Source: Euwallacea fornicatus
Taxonomy: Eukaryota > Arthropoda > Insecta > Coleoptera > Curculionidae
Assembly: GCF_040115645.1 (NCBI RefSeq)
Contig: NW_027096060.1
Coordinates: 270,340 to 334,339, forward strand
Reading direction: 5' to 3'
DNA: 64,000 bases
Under the pieces are notes generated by a model. The model ran no database searches. It had not been told where the DNA came from and was given only the letters and a program-made list of their open reading frames with translations. Within the stretch, counting starts at the first letter, position 1. Every line of letters starts with the position of its first letter. A program made the position numbers and the translations under genes. Below are positions 1 to 10,456 of the stretch, piece after piece.

Positions 1-248
1 CAACTTGTGTGACTTTACACACTTTGAAAATTGATAACTTCGGCAAATCAACTCCAAATTTCTTAGCCAAAGACTCAAATTAATCAGCTCGACGAGATCT
101 TTAAGATGATGCAAAACATCATGATTCTATCTTGTTGAGTTTCCAAGAAAAATAGTACTTCATGTGCTGAATCATGCAACTTGTGTGACTTTACACACTT
201 TGAAAATTGATAACTTCGGCAAATCAACTCCAAATTTCTTTGCCAAAG

Positions 249-287
249 ACTCAAATTAATCAGCTCGACGAGATCTTTAAGATGATG
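249..287 (+). other. Near-invariant monomer core with CTCGACGAG dyad and BglII site
   Basis: This 39-base stretch is almost unchanged in every monomer I read, while neighbouring parts switch between alternative states. It holds ACTCAAATTAAT, the nine-base dyad CTCG-A-CGAG and the BglII site. Departures are rare: CAGCACGACGAGAACT in eight copies (for example 21355 and 23641), AATAAGCTC at 9401, 9927 and 16254, CAGCTTGACG near 1319, GATCATTAAGATCATG near 60930 and 62510, GATCTTCAAGATCATG near 56191 and 56367, and CGTGATC near 61101 and 62683. Conserved windows inside satellite monomers are sometimes binding sites for centromere proteins, but no binding role is shown here. Confidence 0.75.
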
Positions 288-298
288 GAAAACATCAT
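282..298 (+). other. Hairpin-capable inverted repeat (ATGATG / CATCAT), representative copy
   Basis: ATGATG (282-287) and CATCAT (293-298) are perfect reverse complements around a five-base spacer, GAAAA. The same element recurs in most monomers. Spacers seen are GAAAA, CAAAA, CGAAA (176 bp forms) and GAAA (175 bp forms, for example 10303-10318). Some variants weaken the arm: CATTAT, or CATCAGTATTC, which is common after 43 kb. A six-base stem is short, so extrusion in DNA is uncertain; an RNA copy of the 175 bp form would place GAAA as a tetraloop closed by a G-C pair. Confidence 0.7.
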
Positions 299-358
299 GG
301 TTCTGTCTTGTTGAGTTTCCAAGAAAAATAGTACTTCATGTGCTGAATCATGCAACTT

Positions 359-374
359 GTGTGACTTTACACAC
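359..374 (+). other. Short inverted repeat GTGTG / CACAC, representative copy
   Basis: GTGTG (359-363) and CACAC (370-374) are reverse complements around six bases, ACTTTA. It recurs in monomers of the CTTGTGTGAC state. In the alternative CTTATGTGAC state the left arm is shortened to GTG, and CTTGTATGAC or GTGAGACGTT versions (block III) disrupt it. The arm is short and the variation suggests that it is not strictly maintained. Confidence 0.55.
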
Positions 375-1734
375 TTTGAAAATTGATAACTTCGGCAAAT
401 CAACTCCAAATTTCTTTGCCAAAGACTCAAATTAATCAGCTCGACGAGATCTTTAAGATGATGCAAAACATCATGGTTCTATCTTGTTGAGTTTCCAAGA
501 AAAATAGTACTTCATGTGCTGAATCATGCAACTTGTGTGACTTTACACACTTTGAAAATTGATAACTTCGGCAAATCAACTCCAAATTTCTTAGCCAAAG
601 ACTCAAATTAATCAGCTCGACGAGATCTTTAAGATGATGCAAAACATCATGATTCTATCTTGTTGAGTTTCCAAGAAAAATAGTACTTCATGTGCTGAAT
701 CATGCAACTTGTGTGACTTTACACAATTTGAAAATTGATAACTTCGGCAAATCAACTCCAAATTTCTTTGCCAAAGACTCAAATTAATCAGCTCGACGAG
801 ATCTTTAAGATGATGGAAAACATTATGGTTCTATCTTGTTGAGTTTTCAAGAAAAATAGTACTTCATGTGCTGAATCATGCAACTTGTGTGACTTTACAC
901 AATTTGAAAATTGATAACTTCGGCAAATCAACTCCAAATTTCTTAGCCAAAGACTCAAATTAATCAGCTCGACGAGATCTTTAAGATGATGGAAAACATC
1001 ATGGTTCTGTCTTGTTGAGTTTGCAAGACAAATAGTACTTTATGTGCTGAAACACTCAACTTGTGTGACTTTACACACTTTGAAAATTGATAACTTCGGC
1101 AAATCAACTCCAAATTTCTTAGCCAAAGACTCAAATTAATCAGCTCGACGAGATCTTTAAGATGATGGAAAACATCATGGTTCTGTCTTGTTGAGTTTGC
1201 AAGACAAATAGTACTTTATGTGCTGAAACACTCAACTTGTGTGACTTTACACACTTTGAAAATTGATAACTTCGGCAAATCAACTCCAAATTTCTTTGCC
1301 AAACACTCAAATTAATCAGCTTGACGAGATCTTTAAGATGATGGAAACATCATGGTTCTATCTTGGTGAGTTTCCATGAAAAATAGTACTTTATGTGTTG
1401 AAACACTCAACTTATGTGACTTTACACACTTTGAAAATTGATAACTTCGGCAAATCAACTCCAAATTTCTTTGCCAAAGACTCAAATTAATCAGCTCGAC
1501 GAGATCTTTAAGATGATGGAAAACATTATGGTTCTATCTTGTTGAGTTTCCAAGAAAAATAGTACTTTATGTGCTGAAACACTCAACTTGTGTGACTTTA
1601 CACACTTTGAAAATTGATAACTTCGGCAAATCAACTCCAAATTTCTTAGCCAAAGACTCAAATTAATCAGCTCGACGAGATCTTTAAGATGATGCAAAAC
1701 ATCATGATTCTATCTTGTTGAGTTTCCAAGAAAA

Positions 1735-2870
1735 ATAGTACTTCATGTGCTGAATCATGCAACTTGTGTGACTTTACACACTTTGAAAATTGATAACTTC
1801 GGCAAATCAACTCCAAAATTCTTAGCCAAACACTCAAATTAATCAGCTCGACGAGATCTTTAAGATGATGGAAAACATCATGGTTCTATCTTGTTGAGTT
1901 TCCAAGAAAAATAGTACTTCATGTGCTGAATCATGCAACTTGTGTGCCTTTACACACTTTGAAAATTGATAACTTCGGCAAATCAACTCCAAATTTCTTA
2001 GCCAAACACTCAAATTAATCAGCTCGACGAGATCTTTAAGATGATGGAAATATCATGGTTCTATCTTGGTGAGTTTCCATGAAAAATAGTACTTTATGTG
2101 TTGAAACACTCAACTTATGTGACTTTACACACTTTGAAGTTCGATAACTTCGGCAAATCAACTCCAAATTTCTTAGCCAAAGACTCAAATTAATCAGCTC
2201 GACGAGATCTTTAAGATGATGCGAAACATCATGGTTCTATCTTGTTGAGTTTCCAAGAAAAATAGTACTTCATGTGCTGAATCATGCAACTTGTGTGACT
2301 TTACACACTTTGAAAATTGATAACTTCGGCAAATCAACTCCAAATTTCTTAGCCAAAGACTCAAATTAATCAGCTCGACGAGATCTTTAAGATGATGCAA
2401 AACATCATGATTCTATCTTGTTGAGTTTCCAAGAAATATAATACTTTATGTGCTGAAACACTCAACTTATGTTACTTTACACACTTTGAAGTTCGATAAC
2501 TTCGGCAAATCAACTCCAAATTTCTTAGCCAAAGACTCAAACTAATCAGCTCGACGAGATCTTTAAGATGATGCAAAACATCATGGTTCTATCTTGTTGA
2601 GTTTCCATGAAAAATAGTACTTTATGTGCTGAAACACTCAACTTATGTGACTTTACACACTTTGAAGTTCGATAACTTCGGCAAATCAACTCCAAATTTC
2701 TTATCCAAACACTCAAATTAATCAGCTCGACGAGATCTTTAAGATGATGCAAAACATCATGATTCTATCTTGTTGAGTTTCCAAGAAAAATAGTACTTCA
2801 TGTGCTGAATCATGCAACTTGTGTGACTTTACACACTTTGAAAATTGATAACTTCGGCAAATCAACTCCA
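1735..2870 (+). repeat. Copied segment, matches 8065-9200 (shift 6,330 bp)
   Basis: Shared ordered variants: CCAAAATTC, TGTGCCTTT, GGAAATATC, GCGAAAC, AAGAAATATA with GTTACTTT, and a CCATGAAAAAT monomer. Only a few single-base differences are seen, for example ATAATACT here versus ATAGTACT at 8770, AAACTAATC versus AAATTAATC at about 8868, and TTATCC versus TTAGCC at about 9031. Confidence 0.75.
2136..2151 (+). other. Perfect inverted repeat GAAGTT-CGAT-AACTTC, representative copy
   Basis: GAAGTT and AACTTC flank the palindromic spacer CGAT, so the element is a six-base stem with a four-base loop. It exists only in monomers carrying the GAAGTTCGATAAC state; the other common states (GAAAATTGATAAC and GAAAATAGATAAC) lack it, as do the GATAAGTTCGG monomers (for example 4430, 6364, 7771). 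Monomers therefore differ in hairpin potential at this spot. Confidence 0.65.
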
Positions 2871-3429
2871 AATTTCTTAGCCAAAGACTCAAATTAATCA
2901 GCTCGACGAGATCTTTAAGATGATGGAAAACATCATGGTTCTATCTTGTTGAGTTTCCAAGAAAAATAGTACTTCATGTGCTGAATCATGCAACTTGTGT
3001 GACTTTACACACTTTGAAAATTGATAACTTCGGCAAATCAACTCCAAATTTCTTAGCCAAAGACTCAAATTAATCAGCTCGACGAGATCTTTAAGATGAT
3101 GCAAAACATCATGATTCTATCTTGTTGAGTTTCCAAGAAAAATAGTACTTCATGTGCTGAATCATGCAACTTGTGTGACTTTACACACTTTGAAAATTGA
3201 TAACTTCGGCAAATCAACTCCAAATTTCTTTGCCAAAGACTCAAATTAATCAGCTCGACGAGATCTTTAAGATGATGGAAAACATCATGGTTCTGTCTTG
3301 TTGAGTTTCCAAGAAAAATAGTACTTCATGTGCTGAATCATGCAACTTGTGTGACTTTACACACTTTGAAAATTGATAACTTCGGCAAATCAACTCCAAA
3401 TTTCTTTGCCAAAGACTCAAATTAATCAG

Positions 3430-4350
3430 CTCGACGAGATCTTTAAGATGATGCAAAACATCATGATTCTATCTTGTTGAGTTTCCAAGAAAAATAGTAC
3501 TTCATGTGCTGAATCATGCAACTTGTGTGACTTTACACACTTTGAAAATTGATAACTTCGGCAAATCAACTCCAAATTTCTTAGCCAAAGACTCAAATTA
3601 ATCAGCTCGACGAGATCTTTAAGATGATGCAAAACATCATGATTCTATCTTGTTGAGTTTCCAAGAAAAATAGTACTTCATGTGCTGAATCATGCAACTT
3701 GTGTGACTTTACACACTTTGAAAATTGATAACTTCGGCAAATCAACTCCAAATTTCTTAGCCAAAGACTCAAATTAATCAGCTCGACGAGATCTTTAAGA
3801 TGATGCAAAACATCATGATTCTATCTTGTTGAGTTTCCAAGAAAAATAGTACTTCATGTGCTGAATCATGCAACTTGTGTGACTTTACACACTTTGAAAA
3901 TTGATAACTTCGGCAAATCAACTCCAAATTTCTTTGCCAAAGACTCAAATTAATCAGCTCGACGAGATCTTTAAGATGATGCAAAACATCATGATTCTAT
4001 CTTGTTGAGTTTCCAAGAAAAATAGTACTTCATGTGCTGAATCATGCAACTTGTGTGACTTTACACACTTTGAAAATTGATAACTTCGGCAAATCAACTC
4101 CAAATTTCTTAGCCAAAGACTCAAATTAATCAGCTCGACGAGATCTTTAAGATGATGCAAAACATCATGATTCTATCTTGTTGAGTTTCCAAGAAAAATA
4201 GTACTTCATGTGCTGAATCATGCAACTTGTGTGACTTTACACACTTTGAAAATTGATAACTTCGGCAAATCAACTCCAAATTTCTTAGCCAAAGACTCAA
4301 ATTAATCAGCTCGACGAGATCTTTAAGATGATGCAAAACATCATGATTCT
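3430..4350 (+). repeat. Local run of near-identical 176 bp monomers
   Basis: Consecutive units all carry GCAAAACATCATGATTC (at about 3450, 3626, 3802, 3978, 4154 and 4330), CCAAGAAAAATAG and CATGTGCTGAATCATGC. They differ mainly at TTTCTTAGCC versus TTTCTTTGCC. Similar shorter runs of the same type lie at about 5200-5760, 7130-7690 and 40540-41060. This looks like recent local amplification of one variant. Confidence 0.75.
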
Positions 4351-4390
4351 ATCTTGTTGAGTTTCCAAGAAAAATAGTACTTTATGTGCT

Positions 4391-6323
4391 GAAACACTCA
4401 ACTTATGTGACTTTACACACTTTGAAGTTCGATAAGTTCGGCAAATCAACTCCAAATTTCTTAGCCAAACACTCAAATTAATCAGCTCGACGAGATCTTT
4501 AAGATGATGGAAACATCATGGTTCTATCTTGGTGAGTTTCCATGAAAAATAGTACTTTATGTGTTGAAACACTCAACTTATGTGACTTTACACACTTTGA
4601 AGTTCGATAACTTCGGCAAATCAACTCCAAATTTCTTAGCCAAACACTCAAATTAATCAGCTCGACGAGATCTTTAAGATGATGGAAACATCATGGTTCT
4701 ATCTTGGTGAGTTTCCATGAAAAATAGTACTTTATGTGTTGAAACACTCAACTTATGTGACTTTACACACTTTGAAGTTCGATAACTTCGGCAAATCAAC
4801 TCCAAATTTCTTAGCCAAAGACTCAAATTAATCAGCTCGACGAGATCTTTAAGATGATGCGAAACATCATGGTTCTATCTTGTTGAGTTTCCAAGAAAAA
4901 TAGTACTTCATGTGCTGAATAATGCAACTTGTGTGACGTTACACACTTTGAAAATAGATAACTTCGGCAAATCAACTCCAAATTTCTTAGCCAAAGACTC
5001 AAATTAATCAGCTCGACGAGATCTTTAAGATGATGGAAAACATCATGGTTCTATCTTGTTGAGTTTCCAAGAAAAATAGTACTTCATGTGCTGAATCATG
5101 CAACTTGTGTGACTTTACACACTTTGAAAATTGATAACTTCGGCAAATCAACTCCAAATTTCTTAGCCAAAGACTCAAATTAATCAGCTCGACGAGATCT
5201 TTAAGATGATGCAAAACATCATGATTCTATCTTGTTGAGTTTCCAAGAAAAATAGTACTTCATGTGCTGAATCATGCAACTTGTGTGACTTTACACACTT
5301 TGAAAATTGATAACTTCGGCAAATCAACTCCAAATTTCTTTGCCAAAGACTCAAATTAATCAGCTCGACGAGATCTTTAAGATGATGCAAAACATCATGA
5401 TTCTATCTTGTTGAGTTTCCAAGAAAAATAGTACTTCATGTGCTGAATCATGCAACTTGTGTGACTTTACACACTTTGAAAATTGATAACTTCGGCAAAT
5501 CAACTCCAAATTTCTTAGCCAAAGACTCAAATTAATCAGCTCGACGAGATCTTTAAGATGATGCAAAACATCATGATTCTATCTTGTTGAGTTTCCAAGA
5601 AAAATAGTACTTCATGTGCTGAATCATGCAACTTGTGTGACTTTACACACTTTGAAAATTGATAACTTCGGCAAATCAACTCCAAATTTCTTAGCCAAAG
5701 ACTCAAATTAATCAGCTCGACGAGATCTTTAAGATGATGCAAAACATCATGATTCTATCTTGTTGAGTTTCCAAGAAAAATAGTACTTTATGTGCTGAAA
5801 CACTCAACTTATGTGACTTTACACACTTTGAAGTTCGATAAGTTCGGCAAATCAACTCCAAATTTCTTAGCCAAACACTCAAATTAATCAGCTCGACGAG
5901 ATCTTTAAGATGATGCAAAACATCATGGTTCTATCTTGTTGAGTTTCCATGAAAAATAGTACTTTATGTGCTGAAACACTCAACTTATGTGACTTTACAC
6001 ACTTTGAAGTTCGATAACTTCGGCAAATCAACTCCAAATTTGTTAGCCAAACACTCAAATTAATCAGCTCGACGAGATCTTTAAGATGATGGAAAACATT
6101 ATGGTTCTATCTTGTTGAGTTTCCAAGACAAATAGTACTTCATGTGCTGAATCATGCAACTTGTGTGACTTTACACACTTTGAAAATTGATAACTTCGGC
6201 AAATCAACTCCAAATTTCTTAGCCAAACACTCAAATTAATCAGCTCGACGAGATCTTTAAGATGATGGAAATATCATGGTTCTATCTTGGTGAGTTTCCA
6301 TGAAAAATAGTACTTTATGTGTT
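4391..6323 (+). repeat. 1,933 bp tandem duplication, copy 1
   Basis: Eleven monomers that recur 1,933 bp downstream, with shared rare variants in the same order: GATAAGTTCGG, two GGAAAC short monomers, GAATAATG with GTGACGTTAC, a run of GCAAAACATCATGATTC monomers, another GATAAGTTCGG, then TTTGTTAGCC and CAAGACAAAT. Identity is visible from about 4391 to 6210; the last ~110 bases before copy 2 are of a different state (GGAAATATC, TTGGTGAG), as expected at a recombinant junction. Confidence 0.8.
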
Positions 6324-8143
6324 GAAACACTCAACTTATGTGACTTTACACACTTTGAAGTTCGATAAGTTCGGCAAATCAACTCCAAATTTCTTAGCCA
6401 AACACTCAAATTAATCAGCTCGACGAGATCTTTAAGATGATGGAAACATCATGGTTCTATCTTGGTGAGTTTCCATGAAAAATAGTACTTTATGTGTTGA
6501 AACACTCAACTTATGTGACTTTACACACTTTGAAGTTCGATAACTTCGGCAAATCAACTCCAAATTTCTTAGCCAAACACTCAAATTAATCAGCTCGACG
6601 AGATCTTTAAGATGATGGAAACATCATGGTTCTATCTTGGTGAGTTTCCATGAAAAATAGTACTTTATGTGTTGAAACACTCAACTTATGTGACTTTACA
6701 CACTTTGAAGTTCGATAACTTCGGCAAATCAACTCCAAATTTCTTAGCCAAAGACTCAAATTAATCAGCTCGACGAGATCTTTAAGATGATGCGAAACAT
6801 CATGGTTCTATCTTGTTGAGTTTCCAAGAAAAATAGTACTTCATGTGCTGAATAATGCAACTTGTGTGACGTTACACACTTTGAAAATAGATAACTTCGG
6901 CAAATCAACTCCAAATTTCTTAGCCAAAGACTCAAATTAATCAGCTCGACGAGATCTTTAAGATGATGGAAAACATCATGGTTCTATCTTGTTGAGTTTC
7001 CAAGAAAAATAGTACTTCATGTGCTGAATCATGCAACTTGTGTGACTTTACACACTTTGAAAATTGATAACTTCGGCAAATCAACTCCAAATTTCTTAGC
7101 CAAAGACTCAAATTAATCAGCTCGACGAGATCTTTAAGATGATGCAAAACATCATGATTCTATCTTGTTGAGTTTCCAAGAAAAATAGTACTTCATGTGC
7201 TGAATCATGCAACTTGTGTGACTTTACACACTTTGAAAATTGATAACTTCGGCAAATCAACTCCAAATTTCTTTGCCAAAGACTCAAATTAATCAGCTCG
7301 ACGAGATCTTTAAGATGATGCAAAACATCATGATTCTATCTTGTTGAGTTTCCAAGAAAAATAGTACTTCATGTGCTGAATCATGCAACTTGTGTGACTT
7401 TACACACTTTGAAAATTGATAACTTCGGCAAATCAACTCCAAATTTCTTAGCCAAAGACTCAAATTAATCAGCTCGACGAGATCTTTAAGATGATGCAAA
7501 ACATCATGATTCTATCTTGTTGAGTTTCCAAGAAAAATAGTACTTCATGTGCTGAATCATGCAACTTGTGTGACTTTACACACTTTGAAAATTGATAACT
7601 TCGGCAAATCAACTCCAAATTTCTTAGCCAAAGACTCAAATTAATCAGCTCGACGAGATCTTTAAGATGATGCAAAACATCATGATTCTATCTTGTTGAG
7701 TTTCCAAGAAAAATAGTACTTTATGTGCTGAAACACTCAACTTATGTGACTTTACACACTTTGAAGTTCGATAAGTTCGGCAAATCAACTCCAAATTTCT
7801 TAGCCAAACACTCAAATTAATCAGCTCGACGAGATCTTTAAGATGATGCAAAACATCATGGTTCTATCTTGTTGAGTTTCCATGAAAAATAGTACTTTAT
7901 GTGCTGAAACACTCAACTTATGTGACTTTACACACTTTGAAGTTCGATAACTTCGGCAAATCAACTCCAAATTTGTTAGCCAAACACTCAAATTAATCAG
8001 CTCGACGAGATCTTTAAGATGATGGAAAACATTATGGTTCTATCTTGTTGAGTTTCCAAGACAAATAGTACTTCATGTGCTGAATCATGCAACTTGTGTG
8101 ACTTTACACACTTTGAAAATTGATAACTTCGGCAAATCAACTC
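6324..8143 (+). repeat. 1,933 bp tandem duplication, copy 2
   Basis: Matches copy 1 at +1,933 bp with the same ordered rare variants. The match stops near 8146, where this copy reads CCAAAATTC and continues into a segment that instead matches 1.8-2.9 kb at a shift of 6,330 bp. The copy is therefore a mosaic joined to a different older segment. Confidence 0.8.
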
Positions 8144-8700
8144 CAAAATTCTTAGCCAAACACTCAAATTAATCAGCTCGACGAGATCTTTAAGATGATG
8201 GAAAACATCATGGTTCTATCTTGTTGAGTTTCCAAGAAAAATAGTACTTCATGTGCTGAATCATGCAACTTGTGTGCCTTTACACACTTTGAAAATTGAT
8301 AACTTCGGCAAATCAACTCCAAATTTCTTAGCCAAACACTCAAATTAATCAGCTCGACGAGATCTTTAAGATGATGGAAATATCATGGTTCTATCTTGGT
8401 GAGTTTCCATGAAAAATAGTACTTTATGTGTTGAAACACTCAACTTATGTGACTTTACACACTTTGAAGTTCGATAACTTCGGCAAATCAACTCCAAATT
8501 TCTTAGCCAAAGACTCAAATTAATCAGCTCGACGAGATCTTTAAGATGATGCGAAACATCATGGTTCTATCTTGTTGAGTTTCCAAGAAAAATAGTACTT
8601 CATGTGCTGAATCATGCAACTTGTGTGACTTTACACACTTTGAAAATTGATAACTTCGGCAAATCAACTCCAAATTTCTTAGCCAAAGACTCAAATTAAT
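7440..8700 (+). repeat. Copied ~1.26 kb segment, copy a (also at 12.7 and 17.8 kb)
   Basis: Holds, in order, GCAAAACATCATGATTC monomers, GATAAGTTCGG, TTTGTTAGCC, CAAGACAAAT, CCAAAATTC, TGTGCCTTT and GGAAATATC. The same series is found 5,270 bp downstream, and most of it 5,099 bp beyond that, giving three dispersed copies within block I. Confidence 0.75.
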
Positions 8701-10281
8701 CAGCTCGACGAGATCTTTAAGATGATGCAAAACATCATGATTCTATCTTGTTGAGTTTCCAAGAAATATAGTACTTTATGTGCTGAAACACTCAACTTAT
8801 GTTACTTTACACACTTTGAAGTTCGATAACTTCGGCAAATCAACTCCAAATTTCTTAGCCAAAGACTCAAATTAATCAGCTCGACGAGATCTTTAAGATG
8901 ATGCAAAACATCATGGTTCTATCTTGTTGAGTTTCCATGAAAAATAGTACTTTATGTGCTGAAACACTCAACTTATGTGACTTTACACACTTTGAAGTTC
9001 GATAACTTCGGCAAATCAACTCCAAATTTCTTAGCCAAACACTCAAATTAATCAGCTCGACGAGATCTTTAAGATGATGCAAAACATCATGATTCTATCT
9101 TGTTGAGTTTCCAAGAAAAATAGTACTTCATGTGCTGAATCATGCAACTTGTGTGACTTTACACACTTTGAAAATTGATAACTTCGGCAAATCAACTCCA
9201 AATTTCTTTGCCAAAGACTCAAATTAATCAGCTCGACGAGATCTTTAAGATGATGGAAAACATTATGGTTCTATCTTGTTGAGTTTCCAAGAAAAATAGT
9301 ACTTCATGTGCTGAATCATGCAACTTGTGTGATTTTACACACTTTGAAGTTCGATAACTTCGGCAAATCGACTCCAAATTTCTTAGCCAAACACTCAAAT
9401 TAATAAGCTCGACGAGATCTTTAAGATGATGGAAACATCATGGTTCTATCTTGGTGAGTTTCCATGAAAAATAGTACTTTATGTGTTGAAACACTCAACT
9501 TATGTGACTTTACACACTTTGAAAATTGATAACTTCGGCAAATCAACTCCAAATTTCTTTGCCAAAGACTCAAATTAATCAGCTCGACGAGATCTTTAAG
9601 ATGATGGAAAACATTATGGTTCTATCTTGTTGAGTTTCCAAGAAAAATAGTACTTTATGTGCTGAAACACTCAACTTGTGTGACTTTACACACTTTGAAA
9701 ATTGATAACTTCGGCAAATCAACTCCAAAATTCTTAGCCAAACACTCAAATTAATCAGCTCGACGAGATCTTTAAGATGATGGAAAACATCATGGTTCTA
9801 TCTTGTTGAGTTTCCAAGAAAAATAGTACTTCATGTGCTGAATCATGCAACTTGTGTGACTTTACACACTTTGAAAATTGATAACTTCGGCAAATCAACT
9901 CCAAATTTCTTAGCCAAACACTCAAATTAATAAGCTCGACGAGATCTTTAAGATGATGGAAACATCATGGTTCTATCTTGGTGAGTTTCCATGAAAAATA
10001 GTACTTTATGTGTTGAAACACTCAACTTATGTGACTTTACACACTTTGAAAATTGATAACTTCGGCAAATCAACTCCAAATTTCTTTGCCAAAGACTCAA
10101 ATTAATCAGCTCGACGAGATCTTTAAGATGATGGAAAACATTATGGTTCTATCTTGTTGAGTTCCAAGAAAAATAGTACTTTATGTGCTGAAACACTCAA
10201 CTTGTGTGACTTTACACACTTTGAAAATTGATAACTTCGGCAAATCAACTCCAAATTTCTTTGCCAAACACTCAAATTAAT

Positions 10282-10456
10282 CAGCTCGACGAGATCTTTA
10301 AGATGATGGAAACATCATGGTTCTATCTTGTTGAGTTTCCAAGAAAAATAGTACTTTATGTGCTGAAACACTCAACTTGTGTGACTTTACACACTTTGAA
10401 AATTGATAACTTCGGCAAATCAACTCCAAATTTCTTAGCCAAAGACTCAAATTAAT
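10282..10456 (+). repeat. Representative short-form (175 bp) monomer
   Basis: Same unit as the 176 bp monomer but with one A fewer after ATGATG (GGAAAC instead of GGAAAAC), giving 175 bp. Short forms occur along the whole window. Many carry a linked set of variants (TTGGTGAG, CCATGAAAAAT, TGTGTTGAAACAC), for example near 4500-4740 and 6434-6700, while others, including this one, carry the TTGTTGAG/CCAAGAAAAAT state. A related short form reads GGAAATATC (for example 2047 and 8377). The missing base changes the reading frame relative to long neighbours, which is why a 75-codon plus-strand frame appears around some short monomers; that is a side effect, not a gene. Confidence 0.93.

Larger units (their letters stand above)
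261..436 (+). repeat. Representative long-form (176 bp) monomer
   Basis: First complete monomer when the unit is opened at CAGCTCGACG. Landmarks in order: AluI site 262-265, CTCGACGAG dyad 264-272, BglII site 271-276, hairpin-capable ATGATG/CATCAT 282-298, ScaI site 330-335, a variable stretch at about 336-363, GTGTG/CACAC inverted repeat 359-374, a variable AAAATTGATAAC segment (other monomers carry AAGTTCGATAAC), then a conserved TTCGGCAAATC stretch and an AAATTT tract. It contains 62 G or C bases of 176, about 35%. Monomers differ from it mainly at a few recurrent sites: GGAAAAC, GCAAAAC, GCGAAAC or the shorter GGAAAC after ATGAT; TTGTTGAG or TTGGTGAG; CCAAGAAAAAT, CCATGAAAAAT, CCAAGAAATAT, CCAAGACAAAT or CCAACAAAAAT; and TTTCTTAGCC, TTTCTTTGCC or TTTGTTAGCC. 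Confidence 0.95.

Noticed and set aside
321..340. TATA-like or promoter-like AT-rich segments in the monomer
   Set aside because: AT-rich words such as AAAAATAG recur in every unit with no associated gene, start site or terminator signal.
394..410. Possible CENP-B box in the TTCGGCAAATC stretch
   Set aside because: The stretch fits the TTCG and the following A of the CENP-B box pattern, but the required CGGG part is absent (AACT or GACT instead) in all monomers inspected. About half the essential positions match, which is not convincing.
2136..2152. Resemblance of GAAGTT/ATAACTTCG to a loxP arm
   Set aside because: Only eight or nine bases match, the spacer is four bases rather than eight, and the motif is part of a satellite monomer. 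There is no recombinase context, so the match is taken as chance.
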